Shown here piece after piece: positions 59,498 through 64,000 of a DNA stretch of 64,000 bases. The stretch comes from Amycolatopsis eburnea. GTDB taxonomy: Bacteria; Actinomycetota; Actinomycetes; Mycobacteriales; Pseudonocardiaceae. The notes below the pieces were generated by a model that saw nothing but the letters and a program-made list of their open reading frames with translations, ran no database searches and was not told the origin of the DNA. Every line of letters starts with the position of its first letter. The stretch's first letter is position 1. The position numbers were made by a program, and so were the translations under genes. Location: NCBI RefSeq assembly GCF_003937945.1, contig NZ_RSEC01000061.1, positions 558,001 through 622,000 of the forward strand. Reading direction: 5' to 3'.

Positions 59498-60426
59498 CGG
59501 GCGAGCGCGGCCAGCCGCTTGGGCGTCGGCCAGCGGACGTTCCACGCCCAGCCGAGCTTCTCGAACAGCCAGATGACCCGGGCCGAGACGTCGATCTGGC
59601 CGCGCAGCGCGCCGTGGCGGGCCGACGTCGGGTCCGCGTGGTGGGTGTTGTGCCAGGACTCGCCCATCGACAGGATCGCCAGCGGCCAGAAGTTCGCCGA
59701 GCGGTCGCGGCTGGCGAACGGGCGCTCGCCGATCATGTGGCAGATCGAGTTCACCGACCACGTGACGTGGTGCTGGAACGAGATCCGGGCCAGCCCGGCC
59801 CAGAGGAACGCGGTCAGCGCGCCCCACCACGACAGCGTGAGCAGGCCGCCGAGCAGCGGCGGGAGCAGCAGGCTCAGCAGCACCCACAGCGGGAACAGCC
59901 GGTCGACGACGCGCAGGTCGCGGTCGGCCGCGAGGTCCGGGGCGAACCGGTCGACGTTGGTCTTGTCGCGGCCGAACAGCCAGCCCATGTGGGCGTGCCA
60001 GAACCCGCGGGCGAGCGCCACCGCGGAGGTGCCGAACAGCCACGGCGAGTGCGGGTCGCCCTCGCGGTCGGAGAAGGCGTGGTGGCGGCGGTGGTCGGCG
60101 ACCCAGCCGATCACCGGGCCCTGGGCGGCGAGGCCGCCCGCGATGGCCAGCGCGACCCGCAGCGCCCGCTTCGCGCGGAAGGCGCCGTGGGTGAAGTAGC
60201 GGTGGTAGCCGACGGTCACCCCGAGGGTCGACACCACGAAGAACGCGCCGCCGATGGTGAGGTCCAGCCAGCTGACGCCCCAGCCCCAGAACACCGGGAC
60301 GGCCGCGGCCAGCGCGACGAACGGGACCAGCAGGAACGTGCGGATGGTGATCAGCTCGGCGACGGTCTGCTTGCCGGAGAGCACGGGTTTCGGGGCGGGA
60401 CGGGGAGCCTTCACGGAGGCGGTCAT
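59494..60426 (-). CDS. Acyl-CoA delta-9 desaturase
   Basis: 310 residues with the three His boxes HRYFTH, HRRHH and HNTHH and four spans. Integral-membrane stearoyl-CoA-type desaturase (DesA3-like) that makes oleoyl chains. Those are the substrate of the 10-methyl fatty-acid pair encoded further upstream. ATG at 60426. Expressed with the CE4 gene; 215 nt separate it from the cold-shock gene. Confidence 0.94.
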   Translation of the reverse strand: MTASVKAPRPAPKPVLSGKQTVAELITIRTFLLVPFVALAAAVPVFWGWGVSWLDLTIGGAFFVVSTLGVTVGYHRYFTHGAFRAKRALRVALAIAGGLAAQGPVIGWVADHRRHHAFSDREGDPHSPWLFGTSAVALARGFWHAHMGWLFGRDKTNVDRFAPDLAADRDLRVVDRLFPLWVLLSLLLPPLLGGLLTLSWWGALTAFLWAGLARISFQHHVTWSVNSICHMIGERPFASRDRSANFWPLAILSMGESWHNTHHADPTSARHGALRGQIDVSARVIWLFEKLGWAWNVRWPTPKRLAALAR

Positions 60427-60595
60427 GCACTACTCGTTTCCAGGTCGGCACCGCGGCGAGGTACGCGCGGGAGGCCGGGGAGCGGGAACACCCGGCGGGC
60501 GGCGAGGGGAGACGTCGCCGCTCCTGCCGGCGGCGTGCTCGCTACACCCCACGTTACCTGATCGTTGTGAACCCGCCGTGTGGCCGCGCACGAGG

Positions 60596-60626
60596 AAGGC
60601 CCCCGCCCGGTGGGGGCAGGGGCCTT
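60596..60626. terminator. GC-rich hairpin after the cold-shock gene
   Basis: AAGGCCCC (60596-60603) pairs with GGGGCCTT (60619-60626) with further C/G pairing inside. It lies 16 nt after the cold-shock stop on the minus strand, without a U-run, as usual for actinobacteria. Confidence 0.6.
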
Positions 60627-60641
60627 CGGGTGCCTCGTGGC

Positions 60642-60845
60642 TCAGATGACGCTGACGCGCTGGGCCTGCGGGCCCTTCTGGCCCTGGCCGATTTCGAACT
60701 CGACGCGCTGGCCCTCGTCGAGCGACTTGAAGCCGGTGCCCTGGATCTCGGAGTAGTGGACGAACACGTCCGGGCCCCCGCCATCCTGGGCGATGAAGCC
60801 GAAGCCCTTTTCACCGTTGAACCACTTGACACTGCCCTGAGCCAT
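60642..60845 (-). CDS. cspA: Cold-shock protein (CspA family)
   Basis: 67 residues: MAQGSVKWFNGEKGFGFIAQ with the RNP1-like KGFGFI and RNP2-like DVFVHYSEI, then GPQAQRVSVI. A single OB-fold RNA chaperone. ATG at 60845 is the normal family start; a 4-codon upstream in-frame start exists. Confidence 0.97.
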   Translation of the reverse strand: MAQGSVKWFNGEKGFGFIAQDGGGPDVFVHYSEIQGTGFKSLDEGQRVEFEIGQGQKGPQAQRVSVI

Positions 60846-60934
60846 ACCAATACCCACTCTTTGTTGGTGAGCCGGAGCGTCCCGTTCGGACGTCCCGGTC
60901 TCGGGTCATTCTCGCACTACTCCCCGTACCCGGG

Positions 60935-62200
60935 TCAAACCCCCCAGTCGGGGCGCAGGGGCAGGCCCATGCCGCCCTCGCTGTCGGTGCGCACCCCGAG
61001 GACCTGGTGCAGCTCGATCTCGCGCCGCTCGAACGCCAGCCGGCAGGCGGCGAGGTAGAGCGCCCAGACGCGGCTGCGCCCGGCCCCGGCCTCGGCGACC
61101 GCCTCGTCCCAGTGCTCGTCGAGGTTGGCGCACCACCCGGCCAGCGTCAGCGCGTAGTGCTCCCGCAGGTTCTCCGAGTGCCGCACCTCCAGGCCGCTGT
61201 CGTGCATCGCGGTGACGATCTCGCCCGGCGCCTCCAGCTCGCCGTCCGGGAAGACGTAGCGGTCGATGAACCCGCGCGAGCGGTGCGCGACGCTGGTGTC
61301 CGGGTTGGTGATGCAGTGGTTGAGCAGGCGCCCGTGCGGCTTCAGCTTGCCGGCCAGGAAGCGGAAGTAGCCGGGCACGTTGCGCGCCCCGATGTGCTCG
61401 GTCAGGCCGATCGAGGAGATCGCGTCGAACCCCGTTTCGGTGACGTCCCGGTAGTCGAGGTGGCGGATTTCGGCGCGGTCGGCGAGGCCGAGGGCGACGA
61501 TGTTCTTCTGCGCCCACTGCGCTTGTTCACGCGAAAGTGTGACGCCGAGTGCTTCGACGCCGTAGTGCCGGACGGCGTGCGCGACCATGCCGCCCCAGCC
61601 GCAGCCGACGTCGAGCAGCCGCATCCCGGGCTTCAGGCCGAGCTTGCGGCAGACCAGGTCGAACTTGTTGGCCTGGGCCTCCTCCAGCGTGGCGTCCGCG
61701 GTCGGGAACACCGCGCACGTGTAGGCCATCGACGGGCCGAGGACCAGCTCGTAGAACCGGTTGGAGACGTCGTAGTGGCTGGCGATGGCCTCGCTGTCGC
61801 GCTCCTTCGAGTGCCGCAGCGCGGTGAGCCCGCGCCGGAACCGGCTCGGGTGCTCCTCGGCCGGCGGCTTGACGACCCGCAGGTGGCGTGGCCCGAGCTT
61901 GCGCAGCAGCCACAGCCGGTCGGCCGGGGTGAGCTGGTCGACCTGGGCCGACAGCGCGTGCAGGGCCGTGTAGAGGTCGCCGGTGACGTCGAGCGCCCCG
62001 GCGACGTACGCGCGGGCGAGCCCGAGGTCGCCGGGGGAGGACATCAGGTAGTCCAGCGCCAGCGGGGAGCGCACCTGGATGGCCACCGGGGCGTCGGCCG
62101 GGCCGCTGCGGCTGCCGTCGTACGCGGTGATCGACACGGTGGCGCGGGGGCCGAGGAGGCGCTCGAAGACCTCGCCGACCGTGGTGCTTGCCTGGGTCAC
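60935..62200 (-). CDS. tmsB: SAM-dependent fatty-acyl phospholipid methyltransferase (TmsB/CFA-synthase-like)
   Basis: 421 residues of the cyclopropane-fatty-acid synthase superfamily: AIASHYDVSNRFYELVLGPS, MAYTCAVFPTADATLEEAQ, SAM motif LLDVGCGWGGM, and ISSIGLTEHIGARNVPGYFR. The N-domain is of the ~120-residue type. In actinobacteria the pair methyltransferase plus FAD-binding oxidase (TmsB/TmsA, also BfaB/BfaA) converts oleoyl-phospholipid to 10-methylene- then 10-methylstearate. The flavin gene starts 11 nt upstream. GTG at 62200 has AGGA upstream. Confidence 0.88.
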   Translation of the reverse strand: MTQASTTVGEVFERLLGPRATVSITAYDGSRSGPADAPVAIQVRSPLALDYLMSSPGDLGLARAYVAGALDVTGDLYTALHALSAQVDQLTPADRLWLLRKLGPRHLRVVKPPAEEHPSRFRRGLTALRHSKERDSEAIASHYDVSNRFYELVLGPSMAYTCAVFPTADATLEEAQANKFDLVCRKLGLKPGMRLLDVGCGWGGMVAHAVRHYGVEALGVTLSREQAQWAQKNIVALGLADRAEIRHLDYRDVTETGFDAISSIGLTEHIGARNVPGYFRFLAGKLKPHGRLLNHCITNPDTSVAHRSRGFIDRYVFPDGELEAPGEIVTAMHDSGLEVRHSENLREHYALTLAGWCANLDEHWDEAVAEAGAGRSRVWALYLAACRLAFERREIELHQVLGVRTDSEGGMGLPLRPDWGV

Positions 62201-62211
62201 TTTCGTTCCTT

Positions 62212-63603
62212 TCACCGGCGGCGGACGCATTTTTCGTAGAGGCCGAGCAGCCGCCCGCCCGGATCGTAGGTCCGCTTGAGCCCGGCGTAGGTCTCGCCGT
62301 TGTAGAGCCGCCAGAACTCGTCTTCGGCGTAGAAGCTGTCCGAATAGAGCGACTTGTGCCCGCCGAGCCGGGTGACCTCGGCTTCGATCATCCGGTTGTG
62401 CACGCCGTCGCGTTCGCCCGGTTCGAGCGGCACCGACGACCAGAACCCGAAGTTGACGTAGAGCTCGGCGGGGTCGAGTTCGTACAGCGGCCAGCGCACG
62501 CCGCCGGGGCGCTGCTTCAGCGGGCAGATCCAGACCGGGCTGATCGGGATCTCCCGTTCGAAGAACTCGAGGAACTCCGCCGCGCGGGCCAGCGGCACCT
62601 CGATGTCCTGCACGATGGTCTCCTCCGGCGGCAGCCGCCGGAGCTTGAGCAGCCGCTCGGCGACCTTGAACCGGCGGTCGAGGGCGACGAGCTTCCAGTA
62701 GACCGACGACCGGAGCAGGCGGCGGCCGAGCAGCAGCCGGGGCAGCCGGTGCTGGACGCCGAACGCCCGCGAGCACCAGAACCAGTCGGTGTCCCAGCGC
62801 CAGAGGTAGTCGCGGACGGTGAGGTGGTCGGTCCCGCGCCGCTGGATGGACCGGTAGTAGATGTTCAGCCAGGTGTAGTCGCTGGTCGACGGCGCGGTGT
62901 CGGTGAACGTGCCCAGCGTCAGGTAAAGCTCGTCCGGGCCGAACACCGTGCCGTCGACGAAGTCCTGCTCGCCGCTTTCGCAGACCTCGCCCAGCGCGTG
63001 GAAGAAGGTCTCCCGGTCGTGGTAGCGGACGTGCCGGAGCGCGACGTACGGCTTGACCGGCTCCAGCAGGATCCGCAGCCGCAGCGCGTAGCCGAGGGTG
63101 CCGTAGGAGTTGGGGAAGCCGTGGAAGAGGTCGCGGTGCTCGTTGTCCGGCGTGGCGACGACGATCCGGCCGTCGCCGGTGAGGATCTCGAGCTCGAGCA
63201 CCGACTCGTGCGGCATGCCGTTGCGGAACGACGAGGACTCGATGCCGAGCCCGGTGACCGCGCCGCCGAGGGTGATGGTCTTGAGCTGCGGGACGACCAG
63301 CGGCATCAGCCCGTGCGGCAGGGTGGCGTCGACGAGCTGCTCGTAGGTGACCATCCCTTCGACGTCGGCGGTCCGGGTTCGGGGGTCGACGCGCAGCACG
63401 TGGCTGAACCCGGAGACGTCCAGTCCGGGGTGCCGGGTGGCCGCCCGGGAGCGGAAGAGGTTCGAGGTGCGCTTGGCCAGCCGCACGGTGGCTTCGCCGC
63501 TGATCCCGGTGAGCTGCCGCCGCAGGGCGTCGACGCGGGCTTCGTGCTCGGGGAACGCCGGGCCCGGACGGGCTTCGGGCACCCCGGCCTGATCGATGGT
63601 CAC
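62212..63603 (-). CDS. tmsA: FAD-binding oxidoreductase (TmsA-like)
   Basis: 463 residues with a PCMH-type FAD domain: VSGFSHVLRVDPRTRTADVE, GLMPLVVPQLKTITLGGAVT, GLGIESSSFRNGMPHESVLE. The C-half is of the 24-sterol-reductase (DHCR24)-like group (QRPGGVRWPLYELDPAELY). It fits the enzyme that reduces the 10-methylene intermediate with NADPH. GTG at 63603 with AGGA 8-9 nt upstream is preferred to GTG at 63621. First gene of the pair. Confidence 0.88.
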   Translation of the reverse strand: MTIDQAGVPEARPGPAFPEHEARVDALRRQLTGISGEATVRLAKRTSNLFRSRAATRHPGLDVSGFSHVLRVDPRTRTADVEGMVTYEQLVDATLPHGLMPLVVPQLKTITLGGAVTGLGIESSSFRNGMPHESVLELEILTGDGRIVVATPDNEHRDLFHGFPNSYGTLGYALRLRILLEPVKPYVALRHVRYHDRETFFHALGEVCESGEQDFVDGTVFGPDELYLTLGTFTDTAPSTSDYTWLNIYYRSIQRRGTDHLTVRDYLWRWDTDWFWCSRAFGVQHRLPRLLLGRRLLRSSVYWKLVALDRRFKVAERLLKLRRLPPEETIVQDIEVPLARAAEFLEFFEREIPISPVWICPLKQRPGGVRWPLYELDPAELYVNFGFWSSVPLEPGERDGVHNRMIEAEVTRLGGHKSLYSDSFYAEDEFWRLYNGETYAGLKRTYDPGGRLLGLYEKCVRRR

Positions 63604-63950
63604 GACTCGATCCTGCCTCACGTCCAGGGCGGCCGCACCGCGCCGCGGCCTATTTCAGTGCCATACCGGGAATCCGGGTGCGGCGCGCGGCCGGCTCGGC
63701 TTCGTGTCGCGGAGCCGGGAGCAGGTCCGTCGTTTGTGACTGTGTGTGATCGAAAGTGTGCCACGCCGCAGGCTCACTCTCGGCGCGACTTTGCCGGACG
63801 GTGCCCGGGCGGTGGCGCGGCCCACGGGAGGCGGCTGATCGCGGTGGTGTTCTCCGGGCGGCCGGGCCGGGATTGATCCTGCCCCCGGCGGGGTACTCGC
63901 CGTCCGGACCGCGGGGATCCCGCGGCGCACCAGGGGAAAGCGAGGCGGCG
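63604..63950. other. Gene-free gap of 347 nt
   Basis: No convincing gene on either strand. The gap separates the divergent tmsA gene and the partial gene at the right edge, so it should carry promoters for both. A GTGACTGTGTGTGATCGAAA stretch at about 63737 is the only AT-richer, operator-like part I notice. Confidence 0.6.
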
Positions 63951-64000
63951 TTGAGCATTCTGATCGACTTCGGGCGCGACACGGAGTTCTCGTTCGAGCG
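63951..64000 (+). CDS. Start of an unidentified gene (cut by window edge)
   Basis: A TTG start with GAGG 5 nt upstream opens a frame reading LSILIDFGRDTEFSFER to the end. Only 16-17 residues are visible, too few to identify a family. Real but unassigned, or possibly a different start upstream. Confidence 0.45.
   Translation, partial: MSILIDFGRDTEFSFE

Noticed and set aside
1..64000. Secondary-metabolite gene cluster
   Set aside because: P450, SDR, acyltransferase and SRPBCC genes are present but scattered; no polyketide, peptide or terpene synthase core is seen.

Overview
This is a GC-rich actinobacterial chromosome segment. GTG starts are frequent, GTGA/ATGA start-stop overlaps are common, and gene families are typical of Pseudonocardiales such as Amycolatopsis: GlgM/GlgC, GT-C and GT87 lipid-linked-sugar transferases, a 10-methyl fatty-acid pair, and LacI-controlled glycan utilisation. 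The genus is an inference from gene content. I see no rRNA, tRNA, CRISPR array or transposase.

Layout. 1-8.3 kb: end of a quinone oxidoreductase-like gene, two small proteins, glgM-glgC, a GT-C membrane transferase, a sortase-anchored surface protein, a STAS protein and a MerR/B12-type regulator. 8.4-12 kb: a very large secreted GH2 enzyme with two F5/8C domains, one of them apparently inserted inside the GH2 fold. 12-16 kb: a divergent pair of membrane-protein transcription units (cupredoxin-like lipoprotein and polytopic proteins) around a palindrome. 16-30 kb: PucR regulator, M4 protease, aminotransferase, acyltransferase, GT87, small regulators and membrane proteins, YdcF, catalase with a translationally coupled Fur regulator, and a stand-alone LigD-type 3'-phosphoesterase. 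30-36.2 kb: a tightly overlapping P450-hydrolase-SDR-Baeyer-Villiger monooxygenase-NAD kinase operon with a divergent TetR and a palindromic operator.

36.4-43.6 kb is the most unusual part: an apparent conflict or defence island. A SEFIR-NPCBM fusion is transcribed divergently from a four-gene, translationally coupled operon encoding a TIR protein, a KGGVGR-variant ATPase with a TIR-like tail, a winged-helix protein and a fused AAA/HerA ATPase. It is bordered by a 189-bp inverted-repeat element. The combination suggests NAD- or signal-based immunity, but this is inferred from domain content only.

45.9-59 kb: a xylan/hemicellulose utilisation cluster (SGNH esterase, GH3, LacI, sugar ABC transporter without an ATPase, GH115, a second LacI, GH10 xylanase) with palindromic operators. 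59-63.6 kb: lipid modification (polysaccharide deacetylase, acyl-CoA desaturase, cold-shock protein, and a methyltransferase/FAD-oxidase pair resembling TmsB/TmsA for 10-methyl fatty acids). Several gene ends carry near-perfect long hairpins with a shared AAGGCCACCTT core, or other palindromes, that look like a genome-wide intergenic repeat family doubling as terminators.
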